In this document: positions 55,575 through 63,967 of the stretch, piece after piece | How the letters are laid out: every line of letters starts with the position of its first letter | How positions within the stretch are numbered: position 1 is the first letter of the stretch | Assembly: GCA_025163595.1 (NCBI GenBank) | Contig: CP104100.1 | Span: forward strand, 2,232,001-2,296,000 | DNA: 64,000 nucleotides | Origin: Phaeobacter sp. G2 | Lineage (GTDB): Bacteria > Pseudomonadota > Alphaproteobacteria > Rhodobacterales > Rhodobacteraceae | Direction: 5' to 3' | Position numbers and translations under genes: made by a program | Notes under the pieces: generated by a model | Told to the model about the DNA's origin: nothing | The model's input: the letters and a program-made list of their open reading frames with translations, nothing else | Databases searched by the model: none

Positions 55575-55604
55575 AAAAATGCGGCGCCTGTTGCAAGGCG
55601 CCGC
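55575..55604 (-). terminator. Intrinsic terminator of the DUF6455 gene
   Basis: Nine-base perfect arms GCGGCGCCT and AGGCGCCGC (loop of six) followed on the minus strand by ATTTTTG. It lies 31 bases beyond the DUF6455 stop. Confidence 0.85.
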
Positions 55605-55635
55605 TGAATAAAACCTAATGTGTTGTGGATCTGGG

Positions 55636-55893
55636 TCAGGCCTCAGGCCGATGCGCCAGCATGTCGTGGTTGCGGCAATAGCTGGGGGCTTCGTCCAGCT
55701 GGCTGTTTGCAGCCTGCAAATCTGCACAGCCCGCCTGATTGTCACAATGGCTGCACGCCATAACCGCGCGTCTGAATTTACGCGCCTCGGCCTCTGGGTC
55801 TTTGGCGATACTGGTGGCAAAATCAACCCCAAGGCGATCAGCCATGCCCTCAACCAAGTCGGTGCTTTGCCCGAGTTTCGAAAAAAGTCCCAT
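55636..55893 (-). CDS. DUF6455 family small cysteine-rich protein
   Basis: An 85-residue soluble protein. MGLFSKLGQSTDLVEGMADR is followed by RAVMACSHCDNQAGCADLQA, which has a C-x-x-C-x5-C cluster, and by SYCRNHDMLAH. The cysteine pattern suggests metal or redox binding. DUF6455 proteins are small and of unknown function. GAGGAG precedes the ATG at 55893. A perfect FNR-type box lies 78 bases upstream of the start (centre to codon), so oxygen-responsive control is plausible. The open frame continues upstream without support. Confidence 0.85.
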   Translation of the reverse strand: MGLFSKLGQSTDLVEGMADRLGVDFATSIAKDPEAEARKFRRAVMACSHCDNQAGCADLQAANSQLDEAPSYCRNHDMLAHRPEA

Positions 55894-55964
55894 GCGCGTC
55901 TCCTCAGTGTGGCCTGATGCCCAGTGTCTTGCGGGCAAGATGGCAGGAAATGCGCAGGCTGACT

Positions 55965-55978
55965 TTGATATGTATCAA
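55965..55978. promoter_or_regulatory. FNR-type box (TTGAT-N4-ATCAA)
   Basis: The sequence TTGATATGTATCAA matches the FNR/FnrL consensus exactly and is perfectly palindromic in its arms. It is centred about 78 bases before the start codon of the DUF6455 gene, so an activated promoter with a leader of roughly 36 bases would fit. FnrL is the usual oxygen-sensing regulator of this type in Rhodobacterales (established knowledge); regulation here is inference from the motif. Confidence 0.75.
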
Positions 55979-56061
55979 TATCATTTTTTTGAGCCAGCTT
56001 GATCGCATCCCTACACGGGCCGCAAGCTCCCAACCAAGGGGCAGGGAAGAGAGTGCAGGGC

Positions 56062-57291
56062 TCACATCATTGAATGCTCTTCCTCCAGTGTCGTCAGAAC
56101 TTTGGAGCTGTGTTCCAGGGTGCGATGTACCGGGCATTTGTCGGCAATCTCCAGCAGCTTGTCGCGCTGGTCTTGGCTCAGGGGGCCGCAAATGCGAATG
56201 GTGCGGATAAACTGGTCAATCTTGGCTGGCCCCGACGGCAGAACATCCTGCGCATGGACCTTGTCATGGGAGATATCAACGCTGACGCTGTCGAGCGGCC
56301 AACCTTTGCGGCGAGCATACATGCGAATGGTCATCGAGGTGCAGGCCCCCAGGCCCGCCGAGACAAAGCCATAGGGCGACATGCCACGATTGGTGCCGCC
56401 ATAGGCCTGGGGCTCATCCGCATAGGCATGATGATGCGGACCGGATTGGATGTCCTGCAAAAAACCTGTGGGATCCGCCTCGGTGATCCGCAAGACGCCT
56501 TCGGGCGCGCCGGGAGGCGGTGCCGGAGGGGTCAGGTCAATATAGCGTCCGGCCCAGGCCGCGATGACCTCGGCGGCATATTCCGCATCCCGCGCTTTGC
56601 TGATCAGATGGTCGGCCTCATCCAGGGTGACAAAGCTTTTGGGATGTTTGGCGGCGGTAAAAATCTCTGCCGCATTGTCGACGCTTACGGTGTCATCCAG
56701 CGGTGCATGCATCACCAAGAGGGCAGCATTCAACTCTTGGATGGCGGGGGTCAGAACCTCGGCCTGGATATCCTCGACAAAATCACGACCAATGACAAAG
56801 GGACGCCCGCCCAGGCAGACTTCGGCCTGACCCTTGGCCTTGATCTCGGGCATGGCGGCGTCAAAGTGATGGGAGACATGGCCCGGATCAAAAGGCGCCC
56901 CCAGGGTCACGACGCCCTTGATGGTGTCGATGCCCGCCCGGGCGCGCAGAACGGCAGCACCGCCCAGGGAATGGCCGATCAACAGGGATGGCGCCATGTC
57001 GCGTCCGTCCAGGTACTGCGCGGCTGCAATGAGATCAGCCACATTCGAGCTGAAGGTGGTATTGGCAAACTCCCCTTCAGAATGTCCAAGTCCGGTGAAA
57101 TCAAAGCGCAGCACGGCAATCCCCATGGAGGCCAATCGTCCGGCAATACGTCGCGCGGCGGGAATGTCCTTGGAGCAGGTGAAACAATGGGCAAAAAGCG
57201 CTGTTGCCAGCACGGGACCAGACGGCAAATCTAGCCGCGCGGAGAGGGGCGCACCGGAGTGGCCGGGAAAGGTGATGCGTTCGGTTGCCAT
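56062..57291 (-). CDS. Bifunctional alpha/beta hydrolase and OsmC-family protein
   Basis: A 409-residue fusion. Residues about 1-250 form an alpha/beta hydrolase: LLIGHSLGGAAVLRARAG holds the nucleophile elbow Ser, HAPLDDTVSVDNAAEI the Asp region and LDEADHLISKARDAE the His region. Residues about 275-405 form an OsmC-like domain (GMSPYGFVSAGLGACTSMTI, with the redox cysteine, and IADKCPVHRTLEHSSKV with the second). The open frame extends to 57423, but the ATG at 57291 begins the hydrolase (MATERITFPGHSG). OsmC domains reduce organic peroxides. The fused arrangement is a known family. Confidence 0.88.
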   Translation of the reverse strand: MATERITFPGHSGAPLSARLDLPSGPVLATALFAHCFTCSKDIPAARRIAGRLASMGIAVLRFDFTGLGHSEGEFANTTFSSNVADLIAAAQYLDGRDMAPSLLIGHSLGGAAVLRARAGIDTIKGVVTLGAPFDPGHVSHHFDAAMPEIKAKGQAEVCLGGRPFVIGRDFVEDIQAEVLTPAIQELNAALLVMHAPLDDTVSVDNAAEIFTAAKHPKSFVTLDEADHLISKARDAEYAAEVIAAWAGRYIDLTPPAPPPGAPEGVLRITEADPTGFLQDIQSGPHHHAYADEPQAYGGTNRGMSPYGFVSAGLGACTSMTIRMYARRKGWPLDSVSVDISHDKVHAQDVLPSGPAKIDQFIRTIRICGPLSQDQRDKLLEIADKCPVHRTLEHSSKVLTTLEEEHSMM

Positions 57292-57538
57292 GAGGAAAGG
57301 CCTTATTGCTAGGGGTGTCTTAATGTGCGCAGCGAGGGAGTACAGGGCAAGGCCACCGGGGGAAACGTCACGGGAAGGTGATGCAAAGAGACCGCCAAAG
57401 CGGCACATGTCTTGCGCACGCATCCTGGGAAAGCGGTTTAGCGCAGTCTGCGCGGTTCAGCATGAAGCTGCCGATTGCGCGCGTCTAGCGGCGGTGAAGC
57501 AATTGCACAGCAGAGTGTCTGCTCATAAGGTCCGGGGC

Positions 57539-58207
57539 ATGAAACACTTGCTCCTCCTTCCTGCGGTGATCTGCGGTCTGGTATCTCCGGCCCTGGTTGC
57601 GGCGCATCCTCATATCTTTGTGGATACTGGGTTCACCCTGGGCTTTGATGAAGACAACCAATTGGTCGAGATCAAGGTCACCTGGCAATATGATGAATTC
57701 TATTCTCTTTTGATCACCGAGGATCTGTTTCTAGACAAGGATGGAGACGGCCAGCTTACCCCGGATGAACGTCAGCGTCTGATTGGGTTCGATACCAACT
57801 GGGATGAAGGCTTTAACGGCGATCTGGAAATTCGCGCTGGGGGGCAGCTCTTGGATCTGTCAGGTCCGATGCAAGCCGGCACCGACCTGATTGAGGGGCG
57901 GATCGTCAGCACCCATGTGCGGAAAATTGAGCCTCCCGTGCCGATGCAAGACGGGCCGTTTTCGATCAAGGCTTTTGATCCATCCTATTACACCGCCTAT
58001 GAGATCAAGCTGCCAGTGACGCTGTCGGATCACCTGCAGGGGCTGTGCTTGCTGGAGCGGATCGAGCCGGATATCGCTGGCGGGTTGGCTTTGATGAAAG
58101 CCCAGCTGCTGCGGTTGAACGCCGATGCCGATCTGGAAGAGAATGATATTCCGCTGATGGGCGGTGAGTTTGCCACGGAGATCCTGGTCACATGCCCCGC
58201 ATCCTAA
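57539..58207 (+). CDS. DUF1007 family secreted protein
   Basis: A 222-residue periplasmic protein with a signal peptide (MKHLLLLPAVICGLVSPALV) and the mature start AAHPHIFVDTGFTLGFDEDN, where the conserved H-P-H is typical of DUF1007. DEFYSLLITEDLFLDKDGDG contains an acidic D-x-D-x-D-G stretch that could bind calcium or another metal. It overlaps the downstream NicO-type metal transporter gene by 16 bases. The pairing of DUF1007 with NicO or RcnA-like transporters is common, so a role in metal capture is inferred. AAGGTCC precedes the ATG. Confidence 0.85.
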   Translation: MKHLLLLPAVICGLVSPALVAAHPHIFVDTGFTLGFDEDNQLVEIKVTWQYDEFYSLLITEDLFLDKDGDGQLTPDERQRLIGFDTNWDEGFNGDLEIRAGGQLLDLSGPMQAGTDLIEGRIVSTHVRKIEPPVPMQDGPFSIKAFDPSYYTAYEIKLPVTLSDHLQGLCLLERIEPDIAGGLALMKAQLLRLNADADLEENDIPLMGGEFATEILVTCPAS

Positions 58208-59226
58208 AAGCCCTGGCTCTGGGCCTCGCCTGTCTTGCTCTGTGTCTGTGTATCTGGTGGCTGGCCCGGGGAAGCCTGGCGCCCTTGGGGGACTGGGCAG
58301 CGGCGCATCAACGCGACTTTCAAAACCGCATCGCCGGATCTTTACGGGCGCTGCGGGCAGGGGAGCCCGGCGCGATTATGGCCCTGATGCTGGTGTGTTT
58401 TGCCTATGGTTTTTTTCACGCCATCGGACCGGGCCACGGAAAAATTCTGGTTGGCGGCTATGGATTGGCGCGCAAGACGCCCTGGCTGCGTCTGGGCGGT
58501 GTGGCGCTGTTGTCCAGCCTGGGCCAGGCCGTTACGGCGATTGTCTTGGTCTATGGAGCCATTTCCCTGTTGCAGCTGGGCCGCGACAGCCTGATCGGAG
58601 TGGCGGAAAAGACGATGGCGCCTCTTAGCTATGGGGCCATTGCTGCGATTGGCCTGTGGTTGCTCCTGCGGGGCGCGCGCAAGCTTTGGCACGCCACCGG
58701 CGTTGGCTCTCAGGTGGGGCATGATCTGGGCGGTTCGACCGAACCAACGTCAGGTCATGGTCATGCGCGCAGCCATTCGCACAGCCACAGTCACGACCAC
58801 GGTCACGATCACAGTCACAGTCACGAACACAGTCACGACCATGGCGCATCTGAGGTCTGTAGCGATTGTGGTCACCGCCATGGCCCCAGTCTGGAAGAGG
58901 TCAGCGGCTTGCAGACCTGGCGCGAAGCCATGGTTCTGATTGCAGGCATTGCTGTAAGGCCCTGTACTGGTGCGCTTTTTGTTCTGGTCATCACTTGGCA
59001 GATGGGGATTGCCTTGGCTGGCATCGCTGGGGCCTTTGCAATGGCGCTTGGCACTGCTTTGGTGACGATCACGGTGGGGCTTGCCGCGCTTGGCCTGCGC
59101 GGTGGGGCCCTGGCTATTTTTGCCCGGTCCGGCCGCGCGGCGCAGATGGTGCCCATTCTGGAAATTGGCGCCGGCTTTCTGGTCGTGCTAGTCGCCTCTG
59201 GGCTTTTGTTCCGCAGTCTCGCCTAA
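58192..59226 (+). CDS. Nickel/cobalt transporter, NicO/RcnA family
   Basis: A 344-residue membrane protein with about six helices. GFFHAIGPGHGKILVGGYGL near residue 75 is the NicO signature. A large loop (about residues 185-230) is strikingly histidine-rich (HGHARSHSHSHSHDHGHDHS) and is a plausible metal-binding region. CSDCGHRHG adds a cysteine pair. IAVRPCTGALFVLVITWQMG begins the second half. Members export or import Ni2+ or Co2+; the direction is not evident. It follows DUF1007 with a 16-base overlap, so translation is coupled. Confidence 0.88.
   Translation: MPRILKALALGLACLALCLCIWWLARGSLAPLGDWAAAHQRDFQNRIAGSLRALRAGEPGAIMALMLVCFAYGFFHAIGPGHGKILVGGYGLARKTPWLRLGGVALLSSLGQAVTAIVLVYGAISLLQLGRDSLIGVAEKTMAPLSYGAIAAIGLWLLLRGARKLWHATGVGSQVGHDLGGSTEPTSGHGHARSHSHSHSHDHGHDHSHSHEHSHDHGASEVCSDCGHRHGPSLEEVSGLQTWREAMVLIAGIAVRPCTGALFVLVITWQMGIALAGIAGAFAMALGTALVTITVGLAALGLRGGALAIFARSGRAAQMVPILEIGAGFLVVLVASGLLFRSLA
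58772..58843 (+). repeat. Hexamer-like repeats encoding the histidine-rich loop
   Basis: Repeated GTCACR or cacagt-like hexamers encode the alternating His with Ser, Asp, Gly or Glu. The tract is in frame throughout. Such tracts can change length by slippage. Confidence 0.55.
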
Positions 59227-59321
59227 AGTGGCTGAAGCCCCTGGGGGCAGCGCGTTGTTTTGATCTGCAATCCTGGGCCTGCAATTTTGATAGCCCCGAA
59301 TAACTTATCTAAAGGCCTGGA

Positions 59322-60077
59322 ATGATACTGCAAAAATCCCTTCCCTATAATCCGCTTGAAGAGGTGCCGCTGCCGGGGATCAAACCAATGGATCTTGCTG
59401 ACTGGCTGCGCCCGGACGAGGCTTTTTCCGAGCAGCTGGCCTATCGGGCTGAGCTGTTGTCCAATCGCCGCGACAAGGTGCTGATGATGCATCCCGATGC
59501 GCAGTGCGCGGCGCAGGAGCTGTTGGAACTGGTGCTTGATCATCGCTATGGCGGTGCACGGGACCATGTGATCCGCCCGGATGGCGTGAAGGTCACGCTT
59601 GACTGGCAGCAGCCATTGGCGACGCTGGGGCAGATCTGTCAGGAAGATTTCTGTATTCTTGAACGCCCCGACGGCAGCCCAGAGCATATTTTGACCGGTG
59701 CGGTTCTGTGTTTTCCCGCCAGTTGGACGCTGGGCGAAAAGTTCATGCGGCCCCTGATCGGGATCCATGATACCGTCGACAGCTACGATAGCAAAATGGC
59801 ATCACGGGTTCAGCGTCTGTTTGACGGGGTGCAGGTGGGGCGGCCTCTGTGGCGGTTTAATGCGCTCTGGTATCACTCGGCAGAGCTGCACGCCCCGCGT
59901 TCAGTACATGCCCCCCGAGACCAAAGCCATGGCCAGGACGCGCCCTATCTGCGCAGCGAGCAGCAGGTCATTCTACGCCTGCCCAAATGCCGTTCCGTGG
60001 TGTTTTCGATCCATACCTATATGGTGCATCGCGATGAGGTCATGGCTGAATGGGGCGCAGAGGGCGCAACCCGGTAG
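59322..60077 (+). CDS. DUF3445 / haem-dependent oxidative N-demethylase family protein
   Basis: A 251-residue protein of the DUF3445 family, whose characterised members bind haem and N-demethylate substrates. WLRPDEAFSEQLAYRAELLS, LCFPASWTLGEKFMRPLIGI and SVVFSIHTYMVHRDEVM are typical stretches. The final His-rich segment IHTYMVHR probably includes an axial haem ligand, an inference. Members often work with a flavoprotein partner subunit, which is not adjacent here. AAAGG precedes the ATG. It converges with the unrecognised 347-residue gene. Confidence 0.83.
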   Translation: MILQKSLPYNPLEEVPLPGIKPMDLADWLRPDEAFSEQLAYRAELLSNRRDKVLMMHPDAQCAAQELLELVLDHRYGGARDHVIRPDGVKVTLDWQQPLATLGQICQEDFCILERPDGSPEHILTGAVLCFPASWTLGEKFMRPLIGIHDTVDSYDSKMASRVQRLFDGVQVGRPLWRFNALWYHSAELHAPRSVHAPRDQSHGQDAPYLRSEQQVILRLPKCRSVVFSIHTYMVHRDEVMAEWGAEGATR

Positions 60078-60127
60078 ACACGGCTGAAATGGCTGGGAAG
60101 GACCGGTGAGGCGCAGGTTTGGGTGCC

Positions 60128-60167
60128 AAAACGACGGGGCCAGCCATGTTTATCGCCCGGCCCCGTC
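60128..60167 (-). terminator. Terminator between DUF3445 gene and the 347-residue gene
   Basis: GACGGGGCC (60133-60141) pairs with GGCCCCGTC (60159-60167), perfect nine-base arms and a 17-base loop. On the minus strand it is followed by GTTTTGG, fitting termination of the downstream minus-strand gene; the plus side is weak. Confidence 0.65.
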
Positions 60168-60221
60168 ATCAAATTCTTGCCCCTGTCTAATGTCTTGCCT
60201 TGGCAGGAAAAGGGGGCGGTC

Positions 60222-61265
60222 TTAGTGTGGCAGTAATACCCGTGCTGCGGCCTGTACCATGCCAGAGCCGTGCAAGAACAGGATCGCCATCCCTGTCAAC
60301 AATGCACGTACAGAAAGCACCAGGTCGACACTGCGAATGGCATTTCCCGTCATTGAAAGAACCCAACGGGGCAGGGCAAAAATCCAGTTGAGGCGGCTTT
60401 TGCCAAACACCGTCCGGTAGGAGGCATAGGGCGCTTCTGATACGGGCAGTTTGCGCCATGTCTTTGCGCGCGGTTTGATGCGCCGGGGCGTGTCTTGAAG
60501 CGCGTCGCACTGTTGTTCCAGAACTGGAGTTGCCGCATCGGCAGAGCCAAACCGGGCTTGACCACGGGCGCGCTCGGCCTCGGCTACCGCACGGGCGTGA
60601 TCGGCCATCAACAGGCGCGATGCGGCGGCAGACAGGATTGGCCCTGGGATGGGCTTGGCTGGCGCTGTTGTCACCACAGGTTTGGCCGTGCGGGATGTTG
60701 AGGCTGCTGTCTTTTGGGCGGTGGCGGCATCGGCCACAACCTGCTCCAGCAGTGTATCCGCCGCCAAAACTGCAGCCTTTGCATCGGTGTCGACTATGGC
60801 CGCGGAGGCAAACATCTCTTTTGTGACAGGCGCTTCCATCGGGGCGAAGGCACCGAGGAATTGATTTGGTGTCAGTGCTTTGTTGGTTTCTTGCCAGAAA
60901 ATCAACAAAGGATTCAATGCTTCTGTCAACCGCTTCAAGATCATGGCAAGCAGAATTTCCGAGACCTCCTGATCACATGCATCAGGGAAACAAGGAGCCA
61001 TTGCCAACTCGATATAGGCCGTCGGCGCAGGAATGCCGGGCGGGGTGCGCACACCAAGCCGCAATGGGATACGGCGCAGGCGCAGGCTGATCTGGTAGTG
61101 GTCAGCGTCCAAGCCAATCCTGTGGGGATCGCGGGCATTGATCTGTAGTGCCGGATGGCCAAATTCTTCCAGCGTATCCAGCAGCTCTGTCAGTGCGAGT
61201 GTCAGTTTCTCTTCGCTGCGGTGTTCAAACCCCAGCTTGCCTTTGTATTGCTTAACCTGTGCCAC
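60222..61265 (-). CDS. Unrecognised 347-residue protein with C-terminal hydrophobic segment
   Basis: I do not recognise the family. Residues about 1-140 are a compact domain (GFEHRSEEKLTLALTELLDT, SLRLRRIPLRLGVRTPPGIP, LLIFWQETNKALTPNQFLGA). Residues about 150-240 form an Ala/Thr-rich linker (VADAATAQKTAASTSRTAKP). A basic segment follows (RRIKPRAKTWRKLPVSEAP), then a hydrophobic stretch (SVRALLTGMAILFLHGSGMV) that looks like a membrane segment. A GTG start is used, supported by GGAGGA about eight bases before. The layout suggests a membrane-tethered cytoplasmic protein, but there is no direct evidence for a role. Confidence 0.75.
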   Translation of the reverse strand: MAQVKQYKGKLGFEHRSEEKLTLALTELLDTLEEFGHPALQINARDPHRIGLDADHYQISLRLRRIPLRLGVRTPPGIPAPTAYIELAMAPCFPDACDQEVSEILLAMILKRLTEALNPLLIFWQETNKALTPNQFLGAFAPMEAPVTKEMFASAAIVDTDAKAAVLAADTLLEQVVADAATAQKTAASTSRTAKPVVTTAPAKPIPGPILSAAASRLLMADHARAVAEAERARGQARFGSADAATPVLEQQCDALQDTPRRIKPRAKTWRKLPVSEAPYASYRTVFGKSRLNWIFALPRWVLSMTGNAIRSVDLVLSVRALLTGMAILFLHGSGMVQAAARVLLPH

Positions 61266-61660
61266 CGTCAGGGTCCTCCATTCGGGGTGCTCTGTAGCAA
61301 CAATACGCAGGGATCTGGCTCAAAAGTGAGGCGGAGAGAGACAATAGATGAAGAAAAATTCAGATTTCACTTCGCTGTTGTGCGAGGTTAAATTTTTGTT
61401 TTTTTACAAGTGATTAAAGGTTGTGGCTGACCTAATTTTTGCTGGAATGGGGCAACAAGTGGGCGCGGAATGGCCACTTTGATGCCGCATAGCCTACAAT
61501 CCGCACCAAACGGTGGGATTGTTCCAGACGGAAAAGTAATAGGGCCATTCTTGGCGGTGGCTGGAGGCTCAGTCGCAACAGTGAACGCCCTATCTATGCG
61601 CGCCTTAAATACCCCCAGGCTTTATCTGCAGCCAAAGGCCTCCGGTGCGCTGCCGATCTG
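61266..61660. other. Intergenic region between the 347-residue gene and the transglycosylase gene
   Basis: About 395 bases. An AT-rich, lower-GC stretch lies near 61360-61450. Both flanking genes are on the minus strand, so this holds the promoter of the 347-residue gene and the 3' end of the transglycosylase transcript. An open frame on the plus strand (61470-61664) has no family features. I saw no hairpin with a T run or RNA gene. Confidence 0.4.
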
Positions 61661-62467
61661 CTAGTTGTCGATCTGACGCCCCATGATGGCAAGTGACTGC
61701 TGGTAGACTGTGGCGGCGTTCCACTCTTTCAGCACCCGAAAATTGGGCTGGCCCTGCTGGTAGCCCTTACCGCGTTTCCAGCCGCGTTTTTGCAAATAGC
61801 GCGCGGTTGAGGCGAGGGAGTCCTGCAAGTCATAGAAATTGACCCGCCCGTCGCGGTCCCAGTCGACACCGTATTTCAGCGCATTGCCGGGCAAAAACTG
61901 GGTATGCCCCAGCTCACCGTGTTTTGCCCCCAGGGTGGCCGAGGTGATGGCGCCCTGGTCTACCAGTTTCAACGCGCCCAGGGCATGGGGTTCAAAGAAC
62001 TCAGAGCGGCGGCAATCATAGGTCAGGGTGACAATGGCAGAGACAATCTGACTATCCCCCATGTAGTTGCCAAAGGCGGTTTCCATGCCATGGATGGCAA
62101 TCAACACCCCGGCCGGGACGCCGTATTTGCGTTCTAGGGCGGCGTAGAAATCTGCATGGCGCGCCAGGCGTTTGCGGCCCTGGGCCACAATGGTGGCGGA
62201 GCCGCGGATCTGCATGAACTTTTCCAGACTATAGCGAAAGCTCTTTTGGTTGCGGTCTGCAGCAATGGTACGACGGGCATATTGCGCCTGCGCCAGGGCC
62301 TGCAGCCCGGCTGATTTCACCCCGGCACGGCGTGCGCGTTTGGCAAAATCCGCTTTCCAGGTGTCAAACCCGGCAGAGCTGTTGCCGCAGGGCGCAGCCA
62401 TGGCAGGCGATGCAAAACTGGAGACACAAAGGGTCAGGGCGAGGGCGGCAGAGGCGATGAGGCGCAT
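61661..62467 (-). CDS. Lytic murein transglycosylase, MltB-like (GH103 type)
   Basis: A protein of about 268 residues with a signal peptide (MRLIASAALALTLCVSSFAS). HGMETAFGNYMGDSQIVSAI contains the catalytic Glu in the family position (M-E-T-x-F-G), GELGHTQFLPGNALKYGVDW follows, and DSLASTARYLQKRGWKRGKG is at the C-terminal side. It cleaves peptidoglycan with anhydromuropeptide release in the periplasm. The ATG at 62467 (AGGA at eight bases) is preferred over one at 62491. The mature protein begins near APCGNS, without a clear lipobox. Confidence 0.88.
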   Translation of the reverse strand: MRLIASAALALTLCVSSFASPAMAAPCGNSSAGFDTWKADFAKRARRAGVKSAGLQALAQAQYARRTIAADRNQKSFRYSLEKFMQIRGSATIVAQGRKRLARHADFYAALERKYGVPAGVLIAIHGMETAFGNYMGDSQIVSAIVTLTYDCRRSEFFEPHALGALKLVDQGAITSATLGAKHGELGHTQFLPGNALKYGVDWDRDGRVNFYDLQDSLASTARYLQKRGWKRGKGYQQGQPNFRVLKEWNAATVYQQSLAIMGRQIDN

Positions 62468-62580
62468 AATACTGATCCTGAAAACAAGCAAAACAATCGT
62501 GATCAGACTCTAGCGGGCTGGCGGGCGGAGTCTAACGGGAAAACTGTGGTCTGCGTCTCATTTCTGACGCGGGCCTTTTA

Positions 62581-62606
62581 GGCAAAGGCAAAGGCAAAGG
62601 CAAAGG
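62581..62606. repeat. GGCAAA hexamer tandem repeat beyond the Hsp70-like gene stop
   Basis: Four consecutive ggcaaa units (62581-62604) followed by gg. On the minus strand this reads TTTGCC repeats directly after a partial copy of the end of the preceding gene (GTGCC-TTTGCC-TAA). The gene itself ends with GCC-TTT-GCC-TAA, so the tract looks like a duplicated and expanded gene end. Confidence 0.65.
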
Positions 62607-62612
62607 CACGGG

Positions 62613-63890
62613 TTAGGCAAAGGCACTGGCGGCTGATAGCGCCAGCCCATCTGCCACCGCCGTCATGGCATTGCGGTTCTCCACCGTCGCATTGGGGCAG
62701 AGCTGACGCAGCCCTGTTTCAAGCGAGGACAGCAGCGAAGAGCCACCCACCATCACCAGCCGGTCAATCCGGGTCGGGGCCACATCTGCGGCCTCTAGGG
62801 TCTCAGCGGCGCTCTCTGCGATCTGTGTCATCATTTTGGCCAGGCTTTGCTGCATCAGGTCTGGTGAAAGCGGTGCAGACAGGCCGCGTTCCAGAATGCG
62901 CAGGTCAATCCGGGGATCTGCGCCTTTCTCCTCACTGGCCCCGCTTACGCCATTGGTCTGGATCTTGCCGCGTTCCACCGCAAAGGCCAGATCATGCCCC
63001 AGTTCGTCTTCCAGAACGGACACCAGCCGGTTCAACTTTTGGGGTTCTACCGCATATTTTGCCAAATCGCGCGCGGCACGGCGGCTGTCGGCAGCATAGA
63101 GAAAGGGGATCATCTGCCAGGTGGCCAGATCGTTGAACAACCGGTTGGGTGCGGGCAGGGTCTCTTTGCCAAAGGCATTGCGGATCTGGCTGCCGCGTCC
63201 CAACAGCGGCATCACGTGGTCTATGCTGATCTGGCGGTCAAAATCGGTGCCGCCCAGGCGCACCCCATGCGAGCCTAGGATGCGGGTTGCACCGGTGGCG
63301 TCCTGCTCAAACAGGGTGAAATCCGAGGTGCCACCGCCGATATCGACAATCAGCCCCAGCCCCGCCGAGGGCCTTGCAGAGCGCACAGCGGCCTCGGGCT
63401 CATAGAGAAAGCGCACGCCCTCAAAACCCGCTGCCAAATAACAGTCGCGCAGGTCGACTTCGGCCTGGGCATCGCGGGCAGGATCATTGCTGTGAAAATG
63501 CACCGGGCGCCCCGACAGCGCGTGGGTGAATGTCTGGTGCGTTGCGGCCTCAGCGCGGGATTTCACCTCGGCCAGGAAGCGCGCGATGATCTGGATGAAA
63601 TCTGTAACCTCGCCGTTGATCCGCCGTTCTTCGCGCAACAGGGGCGTGCCCAGCAGGCTTTTGAGCGCCCGCATGAACCGGCCCTCGTCGCCATTAATCA
63701 GCGCCCGGGTGGCTGAGCGACCAATGCGCATGGGGCGTTTGGGTTCAAAAAACACCGCCGTGGGCAGGGTGGTTTCACCGGGTTCCATCTCGACCAGCCA
63801 GGGACGGTCGCCAACCGCAATCCCCGCCGCGGAGTTCGAGGTGCCAAAATCGATGCCCAGGGTGTTGGGGCAGGTAGCAGTGGCGGTCAT
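62613..63890 (-). CDS. Hsp70-like ATPase without substrate-binding domain (YegD-like)
   Basis: A 425-residue actin/Hsp70-fold ATPase. TLGIDFGTSNSAAGIAVGD is phosphate loop 1, GLIVDIGGGTSDFTLFEQDA the connect/phosphate-2 region and LVMVGGSSLLSSLETGLRQL the adenosine region. The protein ends after the ATPase domain and lacks the DnaK peptide-binding domain, the pattern of YegD and related proteins. The start at 63890 (MTATATCPNTLGIDFG) fits the family. Its substrate and cofactors are unknown. Confidence 0.88.
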   Translation of the reverse strand: MTATATCPNTLGIDFGTSNSAAGIAVGDRPWLVEMEPGETTLPTAVFFEPKRPMRIGRSATRALINGDEGRFMRALKSLLGTPLLREERRINGEVTDFIQIIARFLAEVKSRAEAATHQTFTHALSGRPVHFHSNDPARDAQAEVDLRDCYLAAGFEGVRFLYEPEAAVRSARPSAGLGLIVDIGGGTSDFTLFEQDATGATRILGSHGVRLGGTDFDRQISIDHVMPLLGRGSQIRNAFGKETLPAPNRLFNDLATWQMIPFLYAADSRRAARDLAKYAVEPQKLNRLVSVLEDELGHDLAFAVERGKIQTNGVSGASEEKGADPRIDLRILERGLSAPLSPDLMQQSLAKMMTQIAESAAETLEAADVAPTRIDRLVMVGGSSLLSSLETGLRQLCPNATVENRNAMTAVADGLALSAASAFA

Positions 63891-63967
63891 GGTGGGGGCT
63901 CCTTTTGGACGATGGAACGCGCCTATCTATAGGAGCCAACATTTGGCTTCAAGAGGAAGGCGGTGAA

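Noticed and set aside
61470..61664. A 64-codon open frame in the intergenic region before the transglycosylase
   Set aside because: No motif and no ribosome binding site; it runs opposite to both flanking genes.
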